Below the pieces are notes generated by a model, which was not told the origin of the DNA, ran no database searches, and worked only from the letters and a program-made list of their open reading frames with translations. From positions 1-64,000 of the forward strand of contig CAJYWD010000045.1 of assembly GCA_913778505.1 (NCBI GenBank): a stretch of DNA of 64,000 nucleotides, read 5' to 3'. This document shows, piece by piece, positions 37,545 to 47,864 of the stretch. Position 1 is the stretch's first letter, and every line of letters begins with the position of its first letter. This stretch comes from an uncultured Chryseobacterium sp. (GTDB lineage Bacteria > Bacteroidota > Bacteroidia > Flavobacteriales > Weeksellaceae). The position numbers were made by a program, and so were the translations under genes.

Positions 37545-39386
37545 CTATCGTTTCAAGAATTTTACGGCCTGGTTGGTATTTTTGATTTTCAGGATATAAA
37601 AACCTTTCGGCAATGTCATGACATCCACACTGTCCTTGAATATTTTTCCAGATGCTACCAGGTCTCCTGCAGCATTGTAAATATCGTAATCGGAATCATT
37701 TAGCACTTTATCAGGGGAAACAATATGAATATAATCTTTAGCAGGATTAGGATAAACAGTGAGTGGAGAGGTATTATTTTTTAGCTTGTCCAGAGCTGTG
37801 GAAAGATGAGTATGACTATCAGAATAAGTGTATGGTAGATCGCCCATGTATCGCTCCGTATCCTTAACACATCTGACACCCATTGCGGCCTGAGGATAAA
37901 AACCCGTTCCCACTGCCAATTTTCCTCCATAACCTGAAACACTGCTCAGATTAAGGCCAATAGCGTAACCTGTATAGAAATCAGCAGGTGAACTGGTCCA
38001 CAAACCTGTCTGATACCTGTAGTTATCAGCATTTGGATAATCACTTTTCAAATTTTTCCAGTCATTCCCTCCCAAAATACCTCGGATTCCGGTCATAGGA
38101 ATATTGCCAATATTAAAATTAGAATCCGGAAAATTAAAAACTATCCCTGATCTGCTGCTCGGCATACTGTCTTGCGCTGTCATCGAAAGAACATATCCCG
38201 GATATTCACGGCTACCCACAGGATTATTTACTGCAGCACCGGTAAGATTAGCGACAGTACTCTGCACCACACCGTAGTCTTTAAAACTGCTGGAAGTATT
38301 ATAACCATTATAGAACCAAGGTGATGATCCTTTGGCATAAGATCCGTTATTTCCCGCAGCAAAAAGGTTGGCATTGGCAGTGTCCGGAACTCTCCAGCCC
38401 GCAGGACAGGGATCATAGACCGACTTGGCTTCTGCGTGCCCCCACCGGTCTTGCGCCTGTCCGTTCTCATCCGATAGCCAGTCCTTGACTTCAATAGTTT
38501 TTGAGGCTAATGTGCCAGATCCTTCGATATCGGATTCATTTCCTGTTCGCTCCTGATACAAATAGCTTAAGGGATTTTCTGTAGCATATTTGATCACCTT
38601 TCGTACTTTTTCAGTTTTAGTATCATCGTCACTAATACCTGACATCTGTCTGTAAACATTCCATTCTCTGGAATATCCTTCCGTAGCGTCTGTGGAAGAA
38701 AACTGTAAGTCAGTTACAGGATTTGTAGTGTCATAAATGATCTGATTCGACGAGTCGAGTCCTATCTGCCGATAAATATTAAATGTAGCATCAGCAAGGA
38801 TGTTGTTATTCAAGCCTGCCAGCTTTTGATTTCCGCCAGGATTGTGAAAGGTCGGAAACGGATCCTTTCTGCCCCACTGATAGTGAAGACCACCAGAATT
38901 CTGGACCAGCATTTTTGAATCATATTCTTCTTTCGTACTACCCGTCTTCATTACAGATGGTAAGGCATTCAATGCCCCCAGGTTTTTATCCATAAATGTT
39001 GTTGTGAGCGGCGTTCCCCCTTTGGAAGGATTGATGATCTGCGCGTTTGTCGTAGGAATTATTCCACCATTTTCTGTACTTTCAGTAGTATAGGTTATTT
39101 GATTTTCCTCTGCATTAGGATCAGTTTCCGGGCACCATAGATGCCAGCTCCACAGAATCTTATCCGGCTGTGAAGTACCAAAGACTCCGTTTTCTCCTTT
39201 ATGAAAGGCTACCACAGCATTTCCTTTTTCACCGGCTGAAATTCTGACCTTCAACTTCTGATCTGGATAATTTCCAACAATTTCTATTTTCTTTACAAGA
39301 TTCGGATTGTCTGACCAAACAACACTACTGGTATTGACGCCTCCGGAAGGCATGCTTTTATCTTTGGACAAATATTGCTTTTGCAT
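37545..39386 (-). pseudogene. Second half of a frameshifted FISUMP surface protein, with T9SS sorting domain
   Basis: This 613-residue open frame has no signal peptide, yet ends in a T9SS type A domain (LTVYPNPAKDYIHI near 530; MTLPKGFYILKIKNTNQAVKFLKR at the end) that is useless without export. It holds a Fib_succ_major-like (FISUMP) domain: FMDKNLGALNA, HYQWGRKDPFPTF, VYDPCPAGWRVP, GLWTSS and MGVRCVKD. Its first residues continue, in another frame, the C-terminus of the ORF ending at 39358 across an A7 tract; the alignment to that ORF's own repeat runs straight through the junction. The two are best read as one gene of about 1190 codons. Confidence 0.8.
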
Positions 39387-41094
39387 AGCATAAGCCTTTT
39401 TTTAAACTGATAAATAAATATTTATCAGTTTGTACTGCGTCATCTTTATCGCCTGTCATCACCACAAAGCTGTTAGGCTCTTTTGTCCACGAATCGTAAT
39501 CATAAGTATCGCCCTGAGTGTCTTTAATATATTCAGTTTCGTATACATCAGGAAGTAGACCCACATTGGGATCGCGCATGCACCTAACCGCTCCAAGACC
39601 ATTGGTTTTGAAGGTCTGATTAACGAAGATACCGTTCCAACCTGTTGTAGAAACATCAGACCTCTCACTGTCGCTATGAATGACCGTTCCTCTGTAACCA
39701 CCCACTCCATAAGTTGCGTTCAGAAGCAAACCATCGGAGGACTGATCCTGATATACAACTTTCGAGTCTGCGCCACCATTTTCTGAATAATAAATATAAT
39801 TTCCAGTTGTCGGCATCATACCTATTTTTCTGGTATCGGTAGAATTAAAATTAATTCCTCTGCCAGGATATACCTTGATGCCTACCAAAGCGTCATTGAT
39901 TGAGTTTGGCATCACATTACTGTATGAAGGATTTATATCATCATTGAACCCGCTATTTTTTCTACCCAACGGATTGAGGTTATTGTTCACAGTATTCCGG
40001 CCATATTGTGATGGAACGCGCCATCCGTTAGGACAAGGATCAAATTCCGACTTGATCTCATACGATTTACTGTCTTTTGCCAGAGATATATTGCTACTTG
40101 AAGCATTACTGTTAAGACCTTTTCTGTTGTCCGACCATAGATCCCATGTTTCAATCAGATCAGAAATGGTGTTATTGTATTTATATTCTTTATCAGAAAA
40201 CCATGTTCCGTCATTGGCAGAGTGAGAAATGATGTCCAATGGGTGAGTTACGGAAAACCTGATATTGTTAGTGATATCATCTCCTCCGGTCTCCACACCA
40301 CGCTTCCAGAATTTAATAGGTGTAGCCTGCAAAGAGGAATAAGAGTGCCTTCTTGTTCCGGCATCACCTGTAATCTCATAGAAACTTCCGTCCTTGTATT
40401 CAAGGCCGGGAATAGGATCTTTCCTTCCCCATTGGTACATGAGACCGCCTGATTTATGCCATCCGTTGCCTAGAAAATTTGCATTTGTAGCACCAAGATT
40501 TCTATCCATATATTGTGGCGTGAAAGGCTGATCGGTGAAATCTGTCTCAAATCCCTGGGCATATTGAGAGCCATTCTGGGGATCATCAGTAACCCACACA
40601 TGCCAGGTCCAGTATATTTGATTATCAACCTTAAATGCTATTGATGCATTACCCTTGCCTTTGGTCTTGTCTATCATTACTTTGATTTTGGCATCCTCCC
40701 CAGAGCCGGTTATCTGTGTTGATGATATAAGCCCATTTACATCTTCCCAATAGAGCGAAGCAGATTGAATTCCGTCCGGATTTATGGGTGTGTAAGATCC
40801 GTCAGCAGATTGCATAAACCGGCCGGAGTTCCACATCTGGTAAGCTTTTGCAACCGGAATGTAAAAACCCAGCGTTTTCTGACCATCCGGAAGTATTCCA
40901 TTCTGATAGAAAATGTAGCTGTTGGGCGCATGAATAAAGTCTGAGTGGGAGGCTCTGTCTGAAACAATAACCGAACTCCACTGTTTCGGAGATAACGAAT
41001 CCTTTCCTGTAATAATTTTTTGTGCTTTGATAAATAATACGGAGGATAATGCGTGGACCAGAAACATCATGTATGGAAAATAAGATTTAGACAT
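39358..41094 (-). pseudogene. First half of a frameshifted FISUMP surface protein
   Basis: I start at the ATG at 41094, giving a signal peptide (MSKSYFPYMMFLVHALSSVL...KAQ). The open frame extends up to 41202. It carries the first FISUMP domain: YMDRNLGATNA, GLMYQWGRKDPIPG, EFDPCPNGWRVPSQ, GLGAVRCMRD. The end (SLKKGLCYAKAIFVQR) is out of frame with its partner; removing one A from the run at 39397-39403 changes it to LKKAYAMQKQYLSKDK, matching VAKAYQMWNSGRF in the first repeat. Divergent from the AraC-type regulator gene at 41534. Confidence 0.8.
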
Positions 41095-41533
41095 AACTGA
41101 AATTTTTAAATTAATAAATAGTGAGATAAACAGTTTAATGATCATTAAAGATTTTGAGTAATGTAACAGGATAGAATCAGTGGCACCAGGAAGGTCTACC
41201 ATTCACCATTGTTACAGTCTGAAAAAGGCCTCATGATTAGCCCTACAAACTGAAAATCAAGTGGTTCAATTTCCAAAAAGTGACTTTTTTTCCGGACTAA
41301 ACTTTTATTATCGTTTACAATCTGTATTTTTGTCCTAAAATCCTCCCTGGAAAAGAATTTGATTCTGTGTTACAAAGATTCTACAATTCCGTAGGATCTG
41401 AAATATCACCTTCAATCAAAAACAATAATTGTTTTATAAAAAGCTAACTGATTAATAATCAATAAGAATTATCAAATAAATATTGGATATGTTTGGAAAA
41501 TACCGAATTTATTCTTGTAGACCGGACAAAAAA
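41095..41533. other. Divergent control region of FISUMP gene and AraC-type regulator 1
   Basis: A 439-base gap with no gene. It should hold both promoters, but I see no box pair good enough to call, and no long palindrome. Confidence 0.4.
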
Positions 41534-42526
41534 ATGAATACCTGGTCGTCAGATGAGATAAAAAGTCAACTGATCAAAGACTACATGTTTCTCATGTCTG
41601 CTATCCTTTTGTTTTATTTTATAGCATTCTGGATGGCTGCGATTAATGATTTCATTATTATTATTACTGGCCTGGGCGCCGCTGCATTAGGCATCCTGAG
41701 ATATGTCCTGAGACATTCTGAGACTAAGCATTTATTATCCTGCGTGAGGCTTTATCTGGCCATTGCACCTTTCTACAATCTTTTATTTATAGTGATTCTA
41801 CATCAGGCATCGATAGGAAACATTATTTGGTTCCTGCCGCTACCCTTGGGAGCGTACGTATTATACTCCAGAAAATCTTCCTTCAGATATTATCTTTATT
41901 CAGGAGCCATTGTTGTTCTAGGGATCTTTTTATCTCTTCTCATCGATAGAATATACGAACCACTTAACCGTGATTTCCGCGTATTTATGGACTTTGCAGA
42001 AACGACAGCCTTCTTTTTTAATGGTTTTCTGATAGTAGTCCTCATTTTTTATAACGATAAAATAAAGGAAGCGGACGCCAAGGCTAGTCTCGGCGCTACA
42101 GAGAAAAAGATAAATACGAGAATCCTGAATGATGAAGGCGGTGCTGATTATATCAAATTCTTTCGCATGATGGATGAAAAGATCAGAAAAGAAAAAAAAT
42201 TTACAGATCCTAATCTTAATATTTCCAGAATATGTATTGATTTCCAGAGTAATGCAAGTCAGGTTTCAAGGGCTATAAGATCGCAGGGTTATTCTAACTT
42301 CAGCAGTTACATCAATCATCTGCGGCTGGAATATGTAAAGGAGCTTTTGGACATACAGGATCTGGAAAAAGTTACTTTGTTTTCAATTTATTCTGATGCA
42401 GGCTTTGCAAACCAACCCACATTCAACCGTGTATTCAAACAATTTGAGGGCGTAACTCCTACCGAGTATATCAAAAACAAATATGACGATCTTTCCGGCG
42501 AGCATCTAATGCATAATGAGGCTTGA
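41534..42526 (+). CDS. Membrane-anchored AraC-type transcriptional regulator 1
   Basis: A 330-residue protein from the ATG at 41534 (MNTWSSDEIKSQ), chosen because it aligns with the start of the broken paralogue at 45407; the frame is open to 41483. About six membrane spans lie in residues 20-195, then a cytoplasmic AraC HTH domain (about 225-325: LNISRICIDFQSNASQVSRAIRSQ and YSDAGFANQPTFNRVFKQFEGVTPTEY). The membrane part would sense something in or outside the envelope. It is divergent from the FISUMP gene, its likely target, and convergent with the fibrinogen-like gene. Confidence 0.85.
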   Translation: MNTWSSDEIKSQLIKDYMFLMSAILLFYFIAFWMAAINDFIIIITGLGAAALGILRYVLRHSETKHLLSCVRLYLAIAPFYNLLFIVILHQASIGNIIWFLPLPLGAYVLYSRKSSFRYYLYSGAIVVLGIFLSLLIDRIYEPLNRDFRVFMDFAETTAFFFNGFLIVVLIFYNDKIKEADAKASLGATEKKINTRILNDEGGADYIKFFRMMDEKIRKEKKFTDPNLNISRICIDFQSNASQVSRAIRSQGYSNFSSYINHLRLEYVKELLDIQDLEKVTLFSIYSDAGFANQPTFNRVFKQFEGVTPTEYIKNKYDDLSGEHLMHNEA

Positions 42527-42570
42527 TGCGTTGCTTCAGTTCAAATAAAATACTTCTTTTAAGGTTAAAA

Positions 42571-42604
42571 AGAAAAAGAGGCTCAGACTTTCCTGAACCT
42601 CTTA
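42571..42604. terminator. Bidirectional terminator between convergent genes
   Basis: AAGAGGCTCAG ACTTTC CTGAACCTCTT (one G-T pair). On the minus strand it ends in TTTTTCTTTTT and serves the fibrinogen-like gene; the plus strand has a weaker tail. Confidence 0.8.
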
Positions 42605-42637
42605 CGGAGTTAAATAATTGATCGTATTAGAATAATT

Positions 42638-44809
42638 TTACTTTACATAGTATTGCAATATTCTACCCTCGTAATTTCCATCTTTCAAATTCAGATTATG
42701 TGCTCTCCAATTGTTCCACCCATTGTTACATTCGGACCCTCCACCGAAGTCATCAGTACTGTTTGCACATGTTCCAATGTGATGGTTTAGCTGATTTTCT
42801 GAATTAAGATACAATCCGAATAAATCGTTGATATAGTACTTATTGAATGTAAATGTTTTTGAGGCATCTGATGTATAGGTGTATGTTATATTGTTGGAGA
42901 CATTACTATTACTTACATATCCTCTGGCACCATAAAATCCGGTAAAGAAGTTGGCAACACTGTAGAAACCAGGAGGGTTAGCTGCGAAAGGTGTGCCATT
43001 AAAAGTATAATTATCAGTACCGGAAACCGTCTTCGAAAGTGGAATATTGAATATCTTTCCTACAGTAGTATTTTGGTTTGAGGTGTAATTAGATACATAA
43101 GGATCAGTTCCGCCAACAATCTTCACCTGCCAATAGTTCTCTCTGGCCCATGTATCATTTATTGGTGCTACTGTAGATCCTTCTACTGCAGAGGCAGAAG
43201 TACCTGTGCTACCTTTTTCTTTAATGATGATTCTAATTTCCTTCGATCCTGAAGTACTTGAGATGTTACTCATTACAGAAGAAGGCACTGAAAAGTTATA
43301 CTCATTGAAAACACCATCGACCGTAGTAATCGCATTTTTAGCGGTCATAGATGAAATGGACATTGCCTGGCTTTTATCCAATACAATCATCTGCCGTTCA
43401 GATCGGGAATTAACCAAAGTCCATCCCCCATTACTCATATCGCAATATGTTTTAAATTTATTATTAGAGTTATCTTTTATCCAATAATAACCATCTCCGG
43501 AACTACCGCTTTGAAGTATTTCCAAACACTTATTTGCCGGATTGGAAAAGGTTCCAATGGAACTGGAAACTGTTACACTCAAAGAACATGCCGAAGAACC
43601 TGGGACCGTAAAACTGTACGTATTAGTACCTGCTGACTGAGGCATTCCTTGTGCATATAGCCTGATAAATGTTGTAGAAGCACTGATAGTAACACTTCCT
43701 GAGGAAAATTTCAAGCCATTGATAGTATTGGTTTCTACTAAAGCGGTTCCTGGTGTATTAACTGCTGTAACCGGAATATCAATATAATTACTGCTATCAG
43801 GCGCTACAGAAGTCTGATAGGTCCCATGGACGGAAGCTGCATTACAGTTGACAACAACATTAGTAGTATTACCCTCCACCTGAATACCGGGTAAAGTACA
43901 GTTAGGCGATACAATAATTCCATTGAACTCCAAAGAACTGACCGCATCTGTCTGAGGTCCCCCATTCGGAGTGCCTTGTCCTTCCAAAGCAACAGTCTGA
44001 GAGCCTGTCTGTGTAAAACTTCCCGATTTACTAAAAGAATAGCCATTGACAGTCCGGAGAGTCATCTGATATGTCCCAATCGATGTGACATTAACTACAA
44101 CTTTATAAATATTGGTACTGTTTAAAGCATTTCCTTTGGTGAAAGTTCCTTCCGGGCCGGTGGGATCAGTGCAGTTGAGTAAATTAAACGAGGCAGGCTC
44201 GCCTGTTCCGCATAAACTCAGCCATTTGGTGCTTGCTGCTGAATAGTAGTTAAAGCAATCTGTAGTAGTGTTGTAAATCAACAGGCCGTTTGCGAGATTG
44301 GTAGGAATAGCATCCCTCTGAGAACTTGTAAGTCTTGGTAAAAGAACACCTTTTTTATTGGAGCTCACTTCAAACTGAGCATTTTCATCAACCGAAAACG
44401 AACCCACAGCTACCGAACCCATCTGATAAATATCCTGTGTATTGGAAGTTGCAGCAGCAAAATTACTAGTGTTATGCCAAGGTTCCGTACCTGTGGCAAT
44501 TCCCAGCCATTGTTCGTCCGCAGCAGAATAATGGTAATAGCCCGGAATGATAATATTTTTGGTCTTATTGGTAGACTGGCCACCAGAGAGCTGCGTAACA
44601 TAAACGATTGCACCGTTCTGTGCAGGCCCATAAGCATCATCTAGAGCCGAGAGCTCGTTTGCAGTAATTCTTGGCGCAATAATACCAGCAGGTAGATTAC
44701 CTTTATTCATAACATCCAGAGTAGCAGCCGGAGAATCGGTATTAATTCCGACTTGTGCATATGACAAACTGGCAAAAATAAATAAAATGGTTTGTAAAAA
44801 TGTTTTCAT
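42638..44809 (-). CDS. Large secreted protein with C-terminal fibrinogen-like domain
   Basis: A 723-residue exported protein (signal MKTFLQTILFIFASLSYAQ, then VGINTDSP). The N-terminal module (GVLLPRLTSSQRDAI, NGLLIYNTTTDCFNYY, WLSLCG) and two ~100-residue repeats (about 212-290 and 318-415, with VNVTSIGTYQ and NGYSFSKSGSFTQTGSQTVALEGQGTP) are shared with the protein at 35485-37302. From Cys428 it turns into a fibrinogen C-terminal-like domain: CLEILQSGSSGDGYYWI, then FKTYCDMSNGGWTLV (Cys456), and near the end NNGWNNWRAHNLNLKDGNYEGR. Such domains bind sugars or proteins. No T9SS domain is seen. Confidence 0.78.
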   Translation of the reverse strand: MKTFLQTILFIFASLSYAQVGINTDSPAATLDVMNKGNLPAGIIAPRITANELSALDDAYGPAQNGAIVYVTQLSGGQSTNKTKNIIIPGYYHYSAADEQWLGIATGTEPWHNTSNFAAATSNTQDIYQMGSVAVGSFSVDENAQFEVSSNKKGVLLPRLTSSQRDAIPTNLANGLLIYNTTTDCFNYYSAASTKWLSLCGTGEPASFNLLNCTDPTGPEGTFTKGNALNSTNIYKVVVNVTSIGTYQMTLRTVNGYSFSKSGSFTQTGSQTVALEGQGTPNGGPQTDAVSSLEFNGIIVSPNCTLPGIQVEGNTTNVVVNCNAASVHGTYQTSVAPDSSNYIDIPVTAVNTPGTALVETNTINGLKFSSGSVTISASTTFIRLYAQGMPQSAGTNTYSFTVPGSSACSLSVTVSSSIGTFSNPANKCLEILQSGSSGDGYYWIKDNSNNKFKTYCDMSNGGWTLVNSRSERQMIVLDKSQAMSISSMTAKNAITTVDGVFNEYNFSVPSSVMSNISSTSGSKEIRIIIKEKGSTGTSASAVEGSTVAPINDTWARENYWQVKIVGGTDPYVSNYTSNQNTTVGKIFNIPLSKTVSGTDNYTFNGTPFAANPPGFYSVANFFTGFYGARGYVSNSNVSNNITYTYTSDASKTFTFNKYYINDLFGLYLNSENQLNHHIGTCANSTDDFGGGSECNNGWNNWRAHNLNLKDGNYEGRILQYYVK

Positions 44810-45406
44810 AATATTTTTTTGGTTCGTAACTAAATGGGAAAGGAGCTGAAATCAACTGCCTTTCCCAATTCATCATGTGGTTTTATATGAAGAAATTGTG
44901 TTTGAGATTTTTTTTAATCAATTATTAAACTAGCTAAGGAAGAGCATGATTTTGAGGTGTAATCTTCTTTTTCACTATTCAGTAATTTTATAAGATTAGT
45001 TGGTCTTGATATATATTTTTTAATACGATCTAGTCATTAAGTTATCTGCACCTACTAACAAATTAGCTTCTTTTAACTATTTAATAATTATCAAGGTCTT
45101 TTAGAATTTCGAATGACCAATCTTGAGTTTTGAAATACCAAGTCAATAGTTGTTAATCAAGCTTAAATAGTATAAAAATGATAATATTTATTATATTTGT
45201 GATAAGCCACTTTGAGGGTCTGCAGAATTGATAATTGTCAGAGCAACTTTTTCGTTCGTTGCTATTTAGCAAAATTATTAAACTGATCATAAAAATAAAA
45301 GAGTCTTGAGCATATTCAGAAATCATTATTCAATAATCATTTACATATCGCAATAGACTAATAACCAACTATATATATAAATGATTATTGGATAATAATT
45401 ATACTT
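44810..45406. other. Divergent control region of fibrinogen-like gene and regulator 2
   Basis: A 597-base AT-rich gap with no gene. The only clear structure is an inverted repeat just before the regulator start (arms 45325-45343 and 45378-45399, CAATAATCATTTA facing TAAATGATTATTGGAT), 34 bases apart. It could be a double operator or a stem in the leader. Confidence 0.5.
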
Positions 45407-46396
45407 ATGAAAAATTTAAAGAACGAATACCTCAAATCTATCAAAGTAGAACTCATATCAAATTATATTAGGCTTACGCTCTGTGCGTTCTTCAGCTTCG
45501 CTTTGATGTTCCATTTTTTTTATTCTTCACGAGATAATTAGTATATATTTTATAATATTATTTTGTGTATTTGGAATTTTTCTACTCGCTAAACCATACA
45601 GGTCTGATCCAGAAATGTACATTAGTATCTATTTCTATCTGGCCCCTCTGGCGATCACCTTTTTGTTGGTATTTTTTATGAGAATTCAACAGCTGTATTT
45701 TTTACATTATTTCCCGTATTGCTGGCAGCCTATATTTTTTCAGATATAAGGAAATTCCTTTGGCTAACAGTCTATATCTTTGCAGTGCTAATCTTAAGTT
45801 ATCTCATTTATTCACTGGATCTTTTTGAGAAAAACTACTATTCTAGGACCGAATCCGTTTTATCATTCATTTTATTATTCTTATATAATGTCAGCGTTAC
45901 GTTTCTTTTAGTAAGATGCCGTGAACAAATTGATAATGCCGAATATCAAAGTGAAGCTGCTGTGGATGAAAAAGGATCAAATTTATCTAAATCAAATCCG
46001 AGTATGCCGAAGAAGTGTATTCAAAAAGAGATCAATGGGACCGAAGCCTGTGAAGTTTTTAAAAGACTTGAATTGTTGATGGCCAACGATCAGCTGTATC
46101 TCAATCCTGAGATAGATATTGCAACTATTAGTACACTACTGAATGTAAATTACAGTTATCTTTCTAAAGTTATACGTTTAAAAGGTTTTGACAATTTCAA
46201 TCAATATCTGAATACTTATAGGATATGTAGTGTAAAAAAACTTATAATCTCTAATGATTTTCAAAAAATGACATTGATGTTCGTATACACCGAAGCTGGT
46301 TTTAAAAATCAATCTACATTTAACAGAGTTTTCAAGCAAATAGAGGGTATGACGCCCAGTGAATACATAAGAAATCTGAAAGAAAGTATTGATTGA
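45407..46396 (+). pseudogene. Broken membrane-anchored AraC-type regulator 2
   Basis: A paralogue of the regulator at 41534. The N-terminus (ATG at 45407, MKNLKNEYLKSIKVELISNY) reads into TAG at 45539. After an extra T in the T8 run at 45514-45521 the protein continues in another frame (EIISIYFIILFCVFGIF, MYISIYFYLAPLAITFLL), then returns to the first frame at a T5 run near 45660 (VGIFYENSTAVFFTLFPVLLAAY). The rest, with the AraC HTH (NPEIDIATISTLLNVNYSYLSK; TEAGFKNQSTFNRVFKQIEGMTPSEY), is intact to 46396. Two single-base homopolymer changes explain everything. Confidence 0.8.
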
Positions 46397-46601
46397 TCAC
46401 AATGTGGCCAGGTTAATACCATATCTAAAACTATTTACGCTAACTATAATGAGCAATTATGATGAATTCTTCAAGTTTTATAGTTAATCAATTCAACATT
46501 GCGTTATGAGTACTTGACAATTCGCATTGAGGCGATTCTGGCAGACACCACAGGATAATCGATTGATGGAGTTCATTTAACTTGCGATAAATCAATTGAA
46601 A

Positions 46602-47864
46602 ATGAATCGACTTAACATCGTGTTTGATAAACTTCAAATTTGCGCCGTCCTAATTTTTGGCTTTTCATTTTGTGTGTGGTCGGCGCAGTCCAAAATGGAA
46701 ATCGGTCATCAAATCTCCAAACCTCAAGGCGGAAAAGTTGTTCCTACGAATCTGAATTGGTCGGAAAGAATGCTGCTTTCCGAAATACATCGTTTTCCGG
46801 AAGCCTGGATGCTGGATTTCAGCAAAAGTCCAAAGTGGACTTACCCTTCTGCCATCGTATTAGATGGCGCCGAAAAACTCTACGAAAAAACGGGCAAGAA
46901 AGAATATTACGATTACATCAGCGGTTTCGGCGAAAAGCTAATCAATGAAGACGGAACCATTCAAACGTATGAACTCGAAAAGTACAATATCGATATGCTG
47001 AATAGCGGAAGCGTATTGCTTTATCTTTATGAAAAAGAAAAAAAGGAAAAATATCTGAAAGCACTTCAGACCCTGCGTTCACAAATCTATGGACAACCGA
47101 GAACCAAAGAAGGATCTTTCTGGCACAAGAAAATCTATCCTTATCAGGTTTGGCTGGATGGTCTTTATATGGGAATGCCTTTCTACACGCATTACACAAA
47201 AGATTTCACAACAGGAAAAGATGCTGAGAAAGCGTATGATGACATTGTTTTCCAGTTTGATTCCGTTCAGAAAAATCATTTAGACAAAAAAACAGGATTG
47301 CTTTATCACGCTTGGGACGAAAGTAAACAAGAAGTTTGGGCAGATAAAGAAACCGGACTTTCTCCTAATTTCTGGGGTCGAGCGATGGGTTGGTACGGAA
47401 TGGCAATGGTAGATGTTCTGGACTTTTTGCCGAAAGACCATCCCGGAAGAGCGAGAATCATTTCCTACATCAAATCCTACGCTGATGCTGTCATCAAAGT
47501 TCAGGATAAAAAATCCGGACTTTGGTATCAGGTCTTAGATAAACCTCTGGAAAATGGTAATTATGAGGAAGCAAGCGCATCGGCGATGTTTGTTTATACG
47601 ATTATGAAATCTGTGAACGAAGGATATTTGCCACAATCTTACAAAGCTGCAGCCAAAAAAGGCTACGGTGGCATTATCAAAAACTTAATCACAGTTGATG
47701 AAAATGGCGTTGTCAATCTCAACAAATGTTGCGCTGTCGCCGGTTTAGGCGGAAAACCATACAGAGACGGTTCTTATGAATATTACGTCAATGAAAAAAT
47801 CCGTTCCAATGACGGAAAAGCAACCGGACCATTTATCCTCGCAAGCTTGGAATTCGAGAAATAA
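46602..47864 (+). CDS. GH88/GH105 unsaturated rhamnogalacturonyl hydrolase
   Basis: Removes the unsaturated galacturonyl end left by lyase cleavage of rhamnogalacturonan/pectin fragments. Start at the ATG at 46602 (a TTG two codons up is open). An N-terminal hydrophobic segment (LQICAVLIFGFSFCVWSAQ) implies export. The (alpha/alpha)6 signature YPYQVWLDGLYMGMPFY contains the catalytic Asp of the YteR family; PNFWGRAMGWYGMAMVDVLDFLP and YEEASASAMFVYTIMKS are the other conserved stretches. First gene of the pectin run. Confidence 0.9.
   Translation: MNRLNIVFDKLQICAVLIFGFSFCVWSAQSKMEIGHQISKPQGGKVVPTNLNWSERMLLSEIHRFPEAWMLDFSKSPKWTYPSAIVLDGAEKLYEKTGKKEYYDYISGFGEKLINEDGTIQTYELEKYNIDMLNSGSVLLYLYEKEKKEKYLKALQTLRSQIYGQPRTKEGSFWHKKIYPYQVWLDGLYMGMPFYTHYTKDFTTGKDAEKAYDDIVFQFDSVQKNHLDKKTGLLYHAWDESKQEVWADKETGLSPNFWGRAMGWYGMAMVDVLDFLPKDHPGRARIISYIKSYADAVIKVQDKKSGLWYQVLDKPLENGNYEEASASAMFVYTIMKSVNEGYLPQSYKAAAKKGYGGIIKNLITVDENGVVNLNKCCAVAGLGGKPYRDGSYEYYVNEKIRSNDGKATGPFILASLEFEK

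Noticed and set aside
39386-39410. Programmed -1 ribosomal frameshift at T-TTA-AAA in the FISUMP gene
   Set aside because: The heptamer fits a -1 slippery site, but a -1 shift leads into the third, wrong frame. Joining the two ORFs needs loss of one base (+1 or -2), so a tract-length change or transcript slippage is the better explanation.
41095-41202. N-terminal extension of the first FISUMP ORF to 41202
   Set aside because: The start at 41094 gives a proper signal peptide; the extension would bury it 36 residues inside.
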